Source: Amycolatopsis camponoti (GTDB lineage Bacteria; Actinomycetota; Actinomycetes; Mycobacteriales; Pseudonocardiaceae). Taken from it: a stretch of 64,000 nt of DNA. Made by a program: the position numbers and the translations under genes. The stretch lies in the NCBI RefSeq assembly GCF_902497555.1, contig NZ_CABVGP010000003.1, forward strand, positions 1,240,001 through 1,304,000, given 5' to 3'. Positions 42,714 to 51,492 of this stretch are shown piece by piece (position 1 is the first letter of the stretch; each line of letters starts with the position of its first letter). Under the pieces are notes generated by a model. It was not told the origin of the DNA and did not search any database. It was given only the letters and a program-made list of their open reading frames with translations.

Positions 42714-43595
42714 TCACCCCAGCAGGGCCGAGACCACCTGCGTCACCCGCTTCGAGGCGGTCGCGTAGTCGACCGAAGCCGGGTGCTCGCTCAGCACCAC
42801 CACGATGTAGCGGCCGTCCTCGCCGACCAGGCCCGAGGTGTGCAGCATCCGCGTCGGCCGGCAGCAGGACCAGCCCTGCTTCACCGCCCACGGCCGGTCG
42901 CCCGCGGCGTCCGGGATGCCGAAGTACTGGCGGAAGCCGTCCGAACCCCGCTCGGTCGCGGCCCGCAGCGCGGCGAGGATCGTGCCGGGCGCGTGCGCCG
43001 CGACGTACTGGTAGATCCGCGCGACGTCCTTCGCCGTGATCAGCGTGTCGCCCCACCGCCCCGGGTCCGCGGGCGCGCGGGTGCCGGTGAGGCCGATCTT
43101 CTTGGCCCACCCCGTCACGATCGACGGCCCGCCGTAGGCCGACCAGAACTGGCTCGCGAGGTCGTCGTCGCTGCGCGACAGCATCTTCTGCACCTGCGGA
43201 GCGGGACCGCCCCGATCGAGCACGGCCAAGGCGATCAGCAGCTTCACGAGTGACGCCGACGTGTAAGCGCGGTCCGCGTGCACCGAAACGAGCGTCTTCC
43301 CGGCCTGCCGGTCGACCACGACGGCGCTGACTTCGCCCCCGGCCACCATCCGGTCCAGCTCGCCGGCGTCCACCTTGGACTCGGGCTTGGTCGCGGGCTT
43401 CGGCGTCAGCTTGGGTGACGGCGTCGGCGTGGGCGTCGAACCGGGCACGGACGGCGATTCCGACATCGTTGTCACCACTTCTGTGACGGCGATCGCCCTA
43501 GGCGGCTGAACCGCACCATGACTGATCGTGACAGCCACCGCGCCGATCGCCCCCACGCACAGTCCCACCAGGAAGATGCCGCTCAGCTTGCGCAT
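42714..43595 (-). CDS. Anchored class A beta-lactamase-like serine hydrolase
   Basis: 293 aa. N-terminal membrane anchor (LSGIFLVGLCVGAIGAVAVTI), a Thr/Pro/Lys linker (residues 48-72), then a penicillin-recognising fold: SxxK in YTSASLVKLLIALA, an SDN-like SRSDDDLASQF and a KTG-like VKQGWS. The weak second and third motifs suggest a DD-peptidase or related hydrolase rather than an efficient beta-lactamase. Confidence 0.87.
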   Translation of the reverse strand: MRKLSGIFLVGLCVGAIGAVAVTISHGAVQPPRAIAVTEVVTTMSESPSVPGSTPTPTPSPKLTPKPATKPESKVDAGELDRMVAGGEVSAVVVDRQAGKTLVSVHADRAYTSASLVKLLIALAVLDRGGPAPQVQKMLSRSDDDLASQFWSAYGGPSIVTGWAKKIGLTGTRAPADPGRWGDTLITAKDVARIYQYVAAHAPGTILAALRAATERGSDGFRQYFGIPDAAGDRPWAVKQGWSCCRPTRMLHTSGLVGEDGRYIVVVLSEHPASVDYATASKRVTQVVSALLG

Positions 43596-43785
43596 GATCC
43601 GGATTGCCGGGAACGCACCCCGGCGTTCCCCGGATCGGGTGAGTTTGTGGGATAGCTCTCGGATCGACTCGGATCCGGGAACGCTCCGGGGCGCTGCGGG
43701 CAAGCGCCGTCGTTTCGCGCACTGTGTTCGCGGGGTACCTGTGTGCGGTGACGATCGTCACCACACTCTGGGAAGGACTGGAGTC

Positions 43786-44436
43786 ATGAATCACGCGAAA
43801 GGCGCACGCATCCGGGTTCGCGGCCTGCAGCCGGCGCAGGTGCTGGCCGGACTGGCCGGGATCGCGTTCCTCATCGTCGGCATCATCGGGTTCACGAGGA
43901 CGGGCGTCGGGAACTTCGCCGGCCACCACGACGCCGGATTCTGGAGGTTCTCCGGGAACCCGCTCATGAGCCTGGTCCGCGTCGTAACCGGCGTCGTCGG
44001 GCTGCTGCTGGCGTTCGGCTCGGGCCGCGCCCGGACGTTCGGCTGGCTGCTCTTCATCTTCTACGGCGCCCTCTTCGTGTGGGGCCTGATGATCGACGGC
44101 CTCATCTCGACCAACCCGTTCGCCAACGCCGGCAACCCGATGGACATGGGCCGCGCCGACACCTGGCTGCACCTCGGCGTCGCCGCGCTCGGTCTGCTGA
44201 TCGCCGTCCTGCCCGCCCGCCGCACCATCCTCGTCCCCGAGGAGGAGGTGGCCGACGAGCCGACCGTCGTCGAGCAGCGCACCGACCGCGTCACGGACAC
44301 CGACCGCACGGACACTATCCCGGCTTCGGCTTCGGACGCCGAGCAGCCGCGGCGCCGTTCGTTCCTGCGCCGCCACCACGACGAGCGAGGCCCGGAGGTC
44401 GCTCGTGAAGAGCGTCCGCCGGGCCTCGCCCACTAG
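43786..44436 (+). CDS. DUF4383 membrane protein
   Basis: 216 aa with four membrane helices (about 17-37, 63-85, 88-107, 131-151). The loop FWRFSGNPLMSLVRVVTGVVGLL and MGRADTWLHLGVAALGLL match DUF4383, an actinobacterial membrane family of unknown role. A charged cytoplasmic tail of about 60 residues ends the protein. It is convergent with the lipoprotein gene, 14 bases apart. Confidence 0.87.
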   Translation: MNHAKGARIRVRGLQPAQVLAGLAGIAFLIVGIIGFTRTGVGNFAGHHDAGFWRFSGNPLMSLVRVVTGVVGLLLAFGSGRARTFGWLLFIFYGALFVWGLMIDGLISTNPFANAGNPMDMGRADTWLHLGVAALGLLIAVLPARRTILVPEEEVADEPTVVEQRTDRVTDTDRTDTIPASASDAEQPRRRSFLRRHHDERGPEVAREERPPGLAH

Positions 44437-44450
44437 AAGTTCGTGATGAC

Positions 44451-45440
44451 TCAGTAGGTGGTGCCACCCGAGCCGGAGTTGCTGCTGCTCCCGGTTCCAC
44501 TGTCAGCCGGAGCCTGGTTGGCGGTGGAGCTGGGGGTGGTGCCGACCTTGCACCCGTTGGGCTCGATGACGAACCAGGTGCCGTTGACGCCCATGCCGTT
44601 CGCGTCGCCCGGCTTCAGGTCCTTCGCGAAGGTGTAGACCGGCCAGCCGCCGATGGTGACCTGCTCGGTGCCGTCGGAGCGCTTGATGCTGCCGAGGAGC
44701 TTCGAGTCGATGCCCTGCAGTTCGACCTTGCCGTTCGAGAGAACCGGCGGCCAGGTCTTGGCGCAGTCGCCGTTGCAGGCGGAGGTCTTGGCCTTCTTGG
44801 TGTCCTTCTGGAACAGGTAGAGGGTCATTCCGTTCTGGTCGACGATCGCCTCACCGAGGCCGTCGATGTTGCTGGCGCTCAACTTGACGACGCCGGCCTC
44901 ACTGGCGGCCTGTCCGGCCTTCCCACCCTTGGCGTTGGCGGCGTACCAGGCGCCGCCGACGCCCTGGCCGGTCGCGTCGCCGGCCTTGGTGTCCTTGGCG
45001 TAGCGGTAGAGCGCCCACCCGCCGACGGTGATCTGCTCGGTGCCGTCGGAGCGCGTCACCTTCCCGACGAGGCTCTTGTCGATGCCCTGCACCTGCACGT
45101 CGCCGGTGGACAGCACCGGCGGCCAGGCCTTGGCGCAATCACCGTCGCAATTGGACTTCGGCGGCTTGGCCGTGTCCTTGTCGAAGCGGTAGAGGGTCAT
45201 GCCGTTCTGGTCGGTGATCACCTGGCCGACACTGGCGACGTCCGCGACGACCAGTTTCGACTCGTTCGACGCGGGGGCGGCGTTGCCGACCTGCCCGTTG
45301 GCGATCTGACCGCCGCCGGTGCCCCCCGCTGCAGCGGGGGCGATGACCGGCTGAGCAGTTTCGGCACCCGAGCAAGCGGTGAGCACTGCCAGCCCGGCTG
45401 CCGCCGCGGCGACGGAGACGGCGATGCGCGTGCGAAGCAT
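44451..45440 (-). CDS. Lipoprotein with two secreted repeats (SCO0930 type)
   Basis: 329 aa. Lipoprotein signal ending VLTACSGAE. Two copies of a 130-residue module follow, each with VDQNGMTLYxFxKDT, CxGDCAKxWPPVLS, a TRSDGTEQxTxGGWxxYxxAKD stretch and a GAWYAAN/GTWFVIEPN end. This is the PF03640 'secreted repeat' family, thought to bind haem or support extracellular redox work; CNGDC/CDGDC pairs are conserved. Upstream on the minus strand TTTGAACC (45530-45523) and GTCCG (45509-45505) hint at an ECF-type promoter, low confidence. Confidence 0.9.
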   Translation of the reverse strand: MLRTRIAVSVAAAAAGLAVLTACSGAETAQPVIAPAAAGGTGGGQIANGQVGNAAPASNESKLVVADVASVGQVITDQNGMTLYRFDKDTAKPPKSNCDGDCAKAWPPVLSTGDVQVQGIDKSLVGKVTRSDGTEQITVGGWALYRYAKDTKAGDATGQGVGGAWYAANAKGGKAGQAASEAGVVKLSASNIDGLGEAIVDQNGMTLYLFQKDTKKAKTSACNGDCAKTWPPVLSNGKVELQGIDSKLLGSIKRSDGTEQVTIGGWPVYTFAKDLKPGDANGMGVNGTWFVIEPNGCKVGTTPSSTANQAPADSGTGSSSNSGSGGTTY

Positions 45441-45580
45441 GGAAGTTCTCCTTGTGTCCGTTGGGTTTCCCGCCGCTCGGTGCGGCTGCTTGATACCCAC
45501 TACACGGACACTCGGCGAAGGCGGTTCAAAGAATTTTCGCCGGAGTCCCACACCTGGTCGGAGGGTGGCCCGGCCAGGCG

Positions 45581-47227
45581 TTACTCCGAAGCACCGCCCG
45601 GTCGTGGCTCGCCGAGGGCGCGGTCGACCAGCGTCGCCGCGGCGCCGGTGTACGCGGACGGGTCGAGAAGAGCGTCCAGCGCCGCCGGGGTGAGGACGTC
45701 GGTGATCGCGGGCAGCTCGTCCAGCACCTCCCGCAACGGCCGGTCATCGCGCACCGCCCGCTGAGACGCCTCGCCGAGCAGTTCCTTGGCCTTGGCTTTG
45801 CCGAGCAGCGGCGCGAGCACGGCGGAGAGCCGCTCGGACACGATCAGCCCGTGCGTCGACGCGACGTTCGCCCGCATCCGCCCAGGCCGCGCGGTGAGCC
45901 CACGCGCCAGCTCGACAGCCGTGTGCGCGGCACCGCCGGTCAGCCGGAGGCATTCACGGATCAGCTGCCACTCGGCATGCCACACCCCGGCCGACCGCTC
46001 GTCCTCGGTCAGCATCGACTGCGTGACGCCCGCGGCCAGCACCGGCACCTGCAGCGCGGCCGAACGGATCAGCGTCGCGAGCACCGGGTTCCGCTTGTGC
46101 GGCATCGCGGTGGAGCCGCCCCGCCCCTCGGCGGCCGGCTCGACGACCTCACCGAGCTCGGTCCGGCTGAGCGTCGCGACATCGACGGCCAGCTTCCCCA
46201 GCGCGCCCGCGGTGAACGCGAGCGCGCCCGCGAGGTCGACGACGGGTGTCCGCAGCGAGTGCCACGGAAGCAAGGGAGCGGCCAGCCCCGTCTCCTCGGC
46301 GAACGCGGCGGTCAGGCGTTCCGCGTAGTCGGTGCCGTGGCTGGACACCTCACTGCGGTCGCCGTCGGGGCTTGTGCCGGGCCGTCCGGCCAAGACGGCA
46401 GCGTCGGGATGTCCGGGCTCAGCGGCAGTGCTGAGGTCCCCGGCCTCGGCGGCAGCGTCGGCGAGATCCTGGCCCCCGCCCCCGCCCCCGCCCCCGCCCC
46501 CGCCCCCGCCCTCCCGCTCTCCGGCCCTCTCCCGCTCCCGCGCGCCCTCTTGCCCGGGGTGCCCCGTCTGCTCCAGCGAAGCCGCGTCCGCCAGACGGGC
46601 GTATTCGAGGTACGCCGCCAGCGTCCCGGCCGCGCCACCCAGTGACACCGGCAGCCCGCCGTCCAGCACGCGCCGGACCCGGACGGCCGCGTCCAGCACC
46701 AGCTGCCGCCAGCCCGCGGCCTTGAGCCCGAACGTCGTCGGCACCGCGTGCGCCGTCAGCGTGCGGCCGGGCATCGTCGTGTCCCGGTGCTCGCGCGCCA
46801 GCTCGGCCAGCGCCTCGGCCGTGGCGTCCAGGTCGGCGGCCAACGGTCGCAGCGTCCGCTCCGCGACCAGCATCATCGCCGTGTCGAGGATGTCCTGGCT
46901 GGTCGACCCGCGGTGCACGTACTCGGCAGCCTCGGGCGCGATCGCGCCGACGGCCGACGTCAGCGCCTTGACCAGCCCGACGACCGGGTTCGCCGTCGCC
47001 CGTGACCCGCGCGCCAGCTCGACGACGTCGATCCGCGCCGTGTCTGCGGCCTCCGTGATCGCGTCCGCGGCTCCGGCCGGCACCGTCCCGAGCCGCGCCT
47101 GCGCTCTCGCGAGCGCAGCCTCGGCGTCGAGCATCGCGCGCAACCAGGCCTCGTCGCCGGTCGAAGCTTCGGCCGGCGTACCGGCCCGGACCGGGGACAG
47201 GAGTCCGGAATCGGGGTCGACGGTCAT
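45581..47227 (-). CDS. pcaB: 3-Carboxy-cis,cis-muconate cycloisomerase with a long Gly-rich insert
   Basis: 548 aa, fumarase/aspartase superfamily. Motifs: YVHRGSTSQDILDTAMM near residue 104, GRTLTAHAVPTTFGLKAAGW near 154, and the signature GGSTAMPHKRNPVLATL near 368. PcaB converts 3-carboxy-muconate to the muconolactone in protocatechuate breakdown. Usual length is about 450; the excess is an insert of about 85 residues after residue 220 that contains a run of 13 glycines flanked by charged Arg/Glu sequence. No other pca genes lie nearby. The insert falls between conserved blocks, so activity may survive. Confidence 0.88.
   Translation of the reverse strand: MTVDPDSGLLSPVRAGTPAEASTGDEAWLRAMLDAEAALARAQARLGTVPAGAADAITEAADTARIDVVELARGSRATANPVVGLVKALTSAVGAIAPEAAEYVHRGSTSQDILDTAMMLVAERTLRPLAADLDATAEALAELAREHRDTTMPGRTLTAHAVPTTFGLKAAGWRQLVLDAAVRVRRVLDGGLPVSLGGAAGTLAAYLEYARLADAASLEQTGHPGQEGARERERAGEREGGGGGGGGGGGGGQDLADAAAEAGDLSTAAEPGHPDAAVLAGRPGTSPDGDRSEVSSHGTDYAERLTAAFAEETGLAAPLLPWHSLRTPVVDLAGALAFTAGALGKLAVDVATLSRTELGEVVEPAAEGRGGSTAMPHKRNPVLATLIRSAALQVPVLAAGVTQSMLTEDERSAGVWHAEWQLIRECLRLTGGAAHTAVELARGLTARPGRMRANVASTHGLIVSERLSAVLAPLLGKAKAKELLGEASQRAVRDDRPLREVLDELPAITDVLTPAALDALLDPSAYTGAAATLVDRALGEPRPGGASE
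46473..46508. repeat. Hexanucleotide repeat (CCCCCG)6 inside pcaB
   Basis: Six perfect CCCCCG units. On the coding minus strand they read GGC/GGG glycine codons. The unit is a multiple of three, so changes in copy number stay in frame. Runs of five guanines on the coding strand could form a G-quadruplex. Confidence 0.92.
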
Positions 47228-47296
47228 CGCGCCAGCATCGCACGCCTCCGACGTCGGCTGCCTTCCCGCAGCCGCGATCTGGCAGGCTCACCCGCC

Positions 47297-47799
47297 ATGA
47301 GTAGCGCCACGTCCGATGAGGACACCGTTGGCTCCGAAGCCCGGGGCATCGCCGCCGAGCGCCTCACCTTCTTCTCGGATGCCGTCGTCGCCATCGCGAT
47401 CACCCTGCTCGCGCTCGAGCTGCCGCTGCCGGAGGGCGCCACCAACGCCGAACTGCTGCGTTCACTCGGGCATCATCAATCCGAATACGTCTCCTTTCTG
47501 ATCAGCTTCATCGTCATCGCCGTGCACTGGCGCGCCCACCACCGTCTGTTCCCCTTCGTCACCACCGTGCGCGGCGGGGCTCCTGCAACTCACAGATCCA
47601 GCGGCACCACCTCCACCGCGCGGACACCCCGCCGGAGCTCTTCGGCGAGGTCTGCCGCGGCCTCGGCGCGATGATCGCCGCCTTCGCCGTCTCGATCCCG
47701 GTCGCTTTCTTCACGCACTGGGCCTACGCGTGCTGGGTCGTTATTCCGTTCGCGGGCAACCTCCTCTTCCGGCTTCGCCGCCCGGCGGCGCGAGCCTGA
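47297..47799 (+). pseudogene. TMEM175-family channel (DUF1211), internally deleted
   Basis: The frame starts well: AAERLTFFSDAVVAIAITLLALELPLP carries the family FSD motif of helix 1, followed by FLISFIVIAVHWRAHHRLFPFVTTV. After 47577 the frame leaves the family. The C-terminal part resumes in another frame (QIQRHHLHRADTPPELFGEVCRGLGAMIAAFAVSIPVAFFTHWAYACWVVIPFAGNLLFRLRR) and ends at 47799. Helices expected between are missing, so a deletion with frameshift is likely rather than a single-base error. Confidence 0.8.
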
Positions 47800-47803
47800 G
47801 CCG

Positions 47804-48346
47804 TCATTCGCCGGTGGCGCCGTCGATCCGCTCGCGGACCAGGTCGGCCTGCCCGATGTGGCGCGCGTACTCGCCGATCATCCGCAGCATCAGCCACCGC
47901 AACGTGAACGGTTCGCCGGTGCTGATCCGCGTCCCCGTCTGCTCCAGCGAACTCGCCGCGACGATCTCCCGGGAACGCGCACATTCGGCGTGCCACAAGG
48001 AAAAAGCCTCGCCGACATCACCGTCCAGCGCCGTGAAGTCCTGCTCCGGGTCGTCGTCGGAGTAGTACAGGTTCGGGACGTCCTCACCCGCGAACTGGAT
48101 CCGGAACCACCAGCGTTCGACACCGGTGAGGTGCCGCAGCAGGCCGTGCAGCGTCAACGTCGACGGTGGTACCGAGCGTTCGGATAATCGGCCGGGGTCC
48201 AGACCTTCGCACTTCAGCTCGAAGGTGCGCCGGTAGTAGTCGAGGCTTTCGGTCAGCGCCTGGCGCTCGTCGGCGATCGGCGTCGGGTCGATCCGGTCGC
48301 CGGTCAGCCGGCTCGGGGCGGCCACTGGGGCCGTGTGTTCGGTCAT
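47804..48346 (-). CDS. DinB-family (DUF664) metal-binding protein
   Basis: 180 aa from ATG 48346. Four-helix DinB bundle: ALTESLDYYRRTFELKCEGL, HGLLRHLTGVERWWFRIQF (first His) and LMLRMIGEYARHIGQADLVRERIDG (second and third His). Members of this actinobacterial branch include mycothiol-dependent enzymes; a thiol-transfer role is possible but not shown. Ends 5 bases from the TMEM175 remnant. Confidence 0.9.
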   Translation of the reverse strand: MTEHTAPVAAPSRLTGDRIDPTPIADERQALTESLDYYRRTFELKCEGLDPGRLSERSVPPSTLTLHGLLRHLTGVERWWFRIQFAGEDVPNLYYSDDDPEQDFTALDGDVGEAFSLWHAECARSREIVAASSLEQTGTRISTGEPFTLRWLMLRMIGEYARHIGQADLVRERIDGATGE

Positions 48347-48549
48347 GTGCGGAGCGTGCCACAGGGGTCTGACAATTTCGGTTCGCGCGGGTGGCCGGGC
48401 AACGGTGGGAAACCCCAGTTCAGCCACGGTTCCGCGAACCCGGTAACGAATGGCGGGGTGCGGCGATCTGATCTTCGTCAGCTGCTGCGATCACCGTCCC
48501 CACCTGGTTGGAGCGGCACCCTCTCGTCCGGAATCAGGAGATCACGACC

Positions 48550-49395
48550 ATGGAGCGAACCGGTCGAAGAACCGCCGTGCTGGCCGCGCTGACAGCAGCG
48601 GCCCTCTTCGCGGCCCCCGCCGTCGCGTCCGCGGCGCCCGCCCCCAGTTCGATCGACGTCAGCGACACGTCGGTCCGCGCCGGCGACACGTTCACGGTCA
48701 CCGAGCAGCTGTACAACCCGACGGACTTCACCGTCACCGGCGCGAAAGCGGCGGTCTACACCAAGGAAAAGTCGATCACCGACCTGGTGGACCTGGTTTC
48801 CTGCGCCGGCACGATCGGCTGCGACCAGTACCTCAGCAGCTACCGCGGCGGCGTCGGCGACCTCGGCGCGGGCGAGAGCCGCACCGTGACGTTCACCCTC
48901 CGCGTGAAGGAAGACGTCACCGGCGGCCAGTTCACGCTGCAGCACCAGTTCGCCGGCGACAACTACGCGTTCGGCGTCGAAGACGGCCCCGCCATCACGA
49001 TCACGGCCGCCCCCAAGGCCGACGTGAAGGTCGCGCTGACCGCTACCCCGCGAGTCGGCCTGGTCGCCCGCGTCGACTACGTGATCACGGTGTCGAACAG
49101 CGGCCCCGCCACCGCGACGGGCGTCCGTGTGACGGCCACCGCCGGCTCGGGTCGCTCGGTGACATCGGCGACCGGCTGCACCCGCTCGGGCGCGAACGTG
49201 AACTGCGCGATCGGCACCCTGGCCCCGGGCGCGTCGGCCACGGCGAAGTTCACCTCGGAGGGCGGCGTCTTCGCATGGGGCGCGTTCACGGCGACGGCCC
49301 AGCGAGCGGCGAGCGCCCCGGCCGACCCAGTCGCGGCGAACGACACGGCGTCGAAGAAGTGCACGGCCTACACCGGGCTGTTCGTGCAGTGCTGA
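48550..49395 (+). CDS. Secreted protein with DUF11-type repeat domain
   Basis: 281 aa. Signal peptide MERTGRRTAVLAALTAAALFAAPAVASAAP. First Ig-like half: SIDVSDTSVRAGDTFTVTEQLYNPTDFTV, with a disulfide-like pair in SCAGTIGCDQY. Second half is a DUF11 domain: DYVITVSNSGPATATGVRVTATAGSG and CAIGTLAPGASATAKF. The end is KKCTAYTGLFVQC. It is an exported beta-sandwich protein, probably at the cell surface or released. No partner is visible. Confidence 0.85.
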   Translation: MERTGRRTAVLAALTAAALFAAPAVASAAPAPSSIDVSDTSVRAGDTFTVTEQLYNPTDFTVTGAKAAVYTKEKSITDLVDLVSCAGTIGCDQYLSSYRGGVGDLGAGESRTVTFTLRVKEDVTGGQFTLQHQFAGDNYAFGVEDGPAITITAAPKADVKVALTATPRVGLVARVDYVITVSNSGPATATGVRVTATAGSGRSVTSATGCTRSGANVNCAIGTLAPGASATAKFTSEGGVFAWGAFTATAQRAASAPADPVAANDTASKKCTAYTGLFVQC

Positions 49396-49577
49396 CGAGC
49401 TGACGACGCGCGGGGTCCAGCCGGGCCCCGCGCGTCGGAGCCACCGCAGGTGACGTCCGCGATCGGCGTCAGATCCAGACGTAGAAGCAGCCGGTGCGAA
49501 GGTGCACAGCAGTCGGCGACACGCAGCCGGACCCGGTGTGCAGGCGGGTGACAGCCCCCTGGCTAAACTTGGGGCGC

Positions 49578-49650
49578 GGGCCGTTAGCTCAATTGGTAGA
49601 GCTGCGGACTTTTAATCCGTAGGTTCTGGGTTCGAGCCCCAGGCGGCCCA
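49578..49650 (+). tRNA. tRNA-Lys (anticodon TTT)
   Basis: Complete 73-base cloverleaf. Acceptor GGGCCGT pairs with GCGGCCC, D arm TAGCTC...GAGCT, anticodon loop CTTTTAA with TTT, T arm CTGGG-TTCGAGC-CCCAG, discriminator A. CCA is not encoded. The 3' half is the probable attachment site of the integrase at 50114-51457. Confidence 0.97.
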
Positions 49651-50113
49651 CTACGATCATGCGTATGACCTGCGCAAACAGTGTAATCTGTGATCTTTGC
49701 GCAGGCTGAGAAGTCCGTGTGGCCCGGTGTGAGTCCCCAGCCCGTGGGCTCGCGTGGCTGGAACGGTGTCCGGCTGAACTCAGCGTGTATGTGTAGCCGA
49801 AGTCTGAGCCGGCGCCAGTGTGATGTTTTCGTTGCTGTTGTTGGGAAATGCCGTCGTAGCGTGCAGGCGATCCGCGCCTCGGCGAAGTCACCTCGGCATA
49901 TGTGCTCGCTGAGCGTGGTGTGTCCGTATGTGAGTCCCGGAGGTTGTTGACGGTGCCGGATCGGTGCACGGTTGAGCGCGACGTGAGCAACGGAGCCCAA
50001 TCGGAGACCGCGGATGCTGCGCCGCAGCGCCGATCTGACACGTTTCCGCAGCTCAAGACGGTACTTTGCGCATCTCGGAACGCGACGAACCCGCAGATTT
50101 TCGGTCCTCAGGT
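49651..50113. other. Attachment region, 463 bases, no gene; inverted repeat 49669-49705
   Basis: No convincing gene. Nineteen bases after the tRNA a perfect inverted repeat CCTGCGCAAA (49669-49678) / TTTGCGCAGG (49696-49705) flanks a 17-base loop. It may end the tRNA transcript or be an arm site for the integrase. GC content is visibly lower than in the preceding genes. Confidence 0.55.
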
Positions 50114-51457
50114 TCAGATTTTTGTGGCAGCAGCTGGCCTGTGTAGGCATCGGGTGGCAGTGCCTGCCACGCGTCGGTTGTGGAGCGGGAGCCGGGCTCG
50201 GTGCACGCGTCCGGGTGACGCCGTGAACAGGGATGCGCCGATCCTCTCGGCGGCTTGGTGGCGGGTGCTGGGGTAGAGCGATATGTAGTAGTCGGCGGTG
50301 AAGGATATCGAAGCGTGTCCGAGCATCTCCTGGACGCTCTTGAGGTCGTTGCCGGCGGCCAGGGACAGCGAGGCTGCGCCGTGACGGAGATCGTGCAGCC
50401 GGATCGGCGGCAGCTGCGTGCGCCCGGTCAGCAGGTCCTCGAACTCGTGGGTGAACAAGTCACGTCGGCACGGCATCCCGGTCGGAATGGTGAACAGGTA
50501 GCGCTCGCCGCCTGGTCCTGCGGGGAGTGTGGCGCGGTTCGTGAGGTAGCGCCGCAGCAAGCCGATGGTGACATGATCAAGAGCGATCGTACGTGCGCTG
50601 TGAGGACTCTTGAGCTTCCCATCATCGTCTATCTGCTCACCTGGATCCGGCCTGGTGACGACGAACAGTTCGCGGTGTCGTAGATCCACGTCGACCTCGC
50701 GTAACGCGGCGGCTTCGCCGCGACGAAGACCGGTGACAGCCACGAGGTGGTAGTACAGGTAGCGCTTGTGTCCGGCGATGGCATTGAGGAACTCGATCGT
50801 CTGCTCTCGAGTCCACACGCATACCGGCCCCGGGCGCCATCCGGTTGCCCGCCATCGCGCGACCCGCTCGTCGGTCCACACGTACGGTCGTGGCCTCACC
50901 GCTTTCGGGAGATCAATTTCCCGGCCTCGCGCAGGGTTATGTGCAAGCAGTCCTTGACCCACCGCTGACGTCAGGGCGGAGCTCAACGTCGCGCGGATCC
51001 GCGCCACGGTCGATGGCCCCAGCCTCCCATAGTGGGACCCGACTCCGTCGACGATCGCAGTAAACGCCGTCTGCACATCGCTGTCGCTGAGCGTCACTAA
51101 CGGTAGTGCACCCAGCTGGGGGGTCAGGTACGTGACGATATGCTGCTGGTAGGTCCGGCGTGTACTGGGACGTAGCGCGACGCTGCGGACCCAGTGTTCC
51201 AGCCAGTGACCGGTCGTCAGCCCGATGCTTTTGCTAGTCGCTGCGACCTGCTCCCGGGCGACCTTCGCGGCCTCCTCCGACGCGTAGCCACTCCGGCGCA
51301 CTCGTGAACGAGACCCGTCCACCAGCTTGGGGCCCTCGACCGCGAACCACCACGACCCGTGCCCCTCCTCAGCCAAGCGGCGACAACGCGCACCCAGCTG
51401 CTTCCCTGTCGCCGGGCACCGGCACCCACATCGCTTGAAAACACCCTTCGACGCCAT
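50114..51457 (-). CDS. int: Tyrosine recombinase/integrase
   Basis: 447 aa from ATG 51457 (GAGAGGTG site). An N-terminal Cys-rich AP2-like/arm-binding part (KRCGCRCPATGKQLGARC) precedes a SAM-like core-binding domain (TTGHWLEHWVRSVALRPSTRRTYQQHI). The catalytic domain has Arg in VTGLRRGEAAAL, His-x-x-Arg in LHDLRHGAASL and the nucleophile Tyr in GHASISFTADYYISLYP. Reading towards the tRNA with its end 464 bases away is the usual arrangement for integrated actinomycete elements. Confidence 0.94.
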   Translation of the reverse strand: MASKGVFKRCGCRCPATGKQLGARCRRLAEEGHGSWWFAVEGPKLVDGSRSRVRRSGYASEEAAKVAREQVAATSKSIGLTTGHWLEHWVRSVALRPSTRRTYQQHIVTYLTPQLGALPLVTLSDSDVQTAFTAIVDGVGSHYGRLGPSTVARIRATLSSALTSAVGQGLLAHNPARGREIDLPKAVRPRPYVWTDERVARWRATGWRPGPVCVWTREQTIEFLNAIAGHKRYLYYHLVAVTGLRRGEAAALREVDVDLRHRELFVVTRPDPGEQIDDDGKLKSPHSARTIALDHVTIGLLRRYLTNRATLPAGPGGERYLFTIPTGMPCRRDLFTHEFEDLLTGRTQLPPIRLHDLRHGAASLSLAAGNDLKSVQEMLGHASISFTADYYISLYPSTRHQAAERIGASLFTASPGRVHRARLPLHNRRVAGTATRCLHRPAAATKI

Positions 51458-51492
51458 ATCGCACCTCTCGATCAGTTTGGGTAGATCGAACT

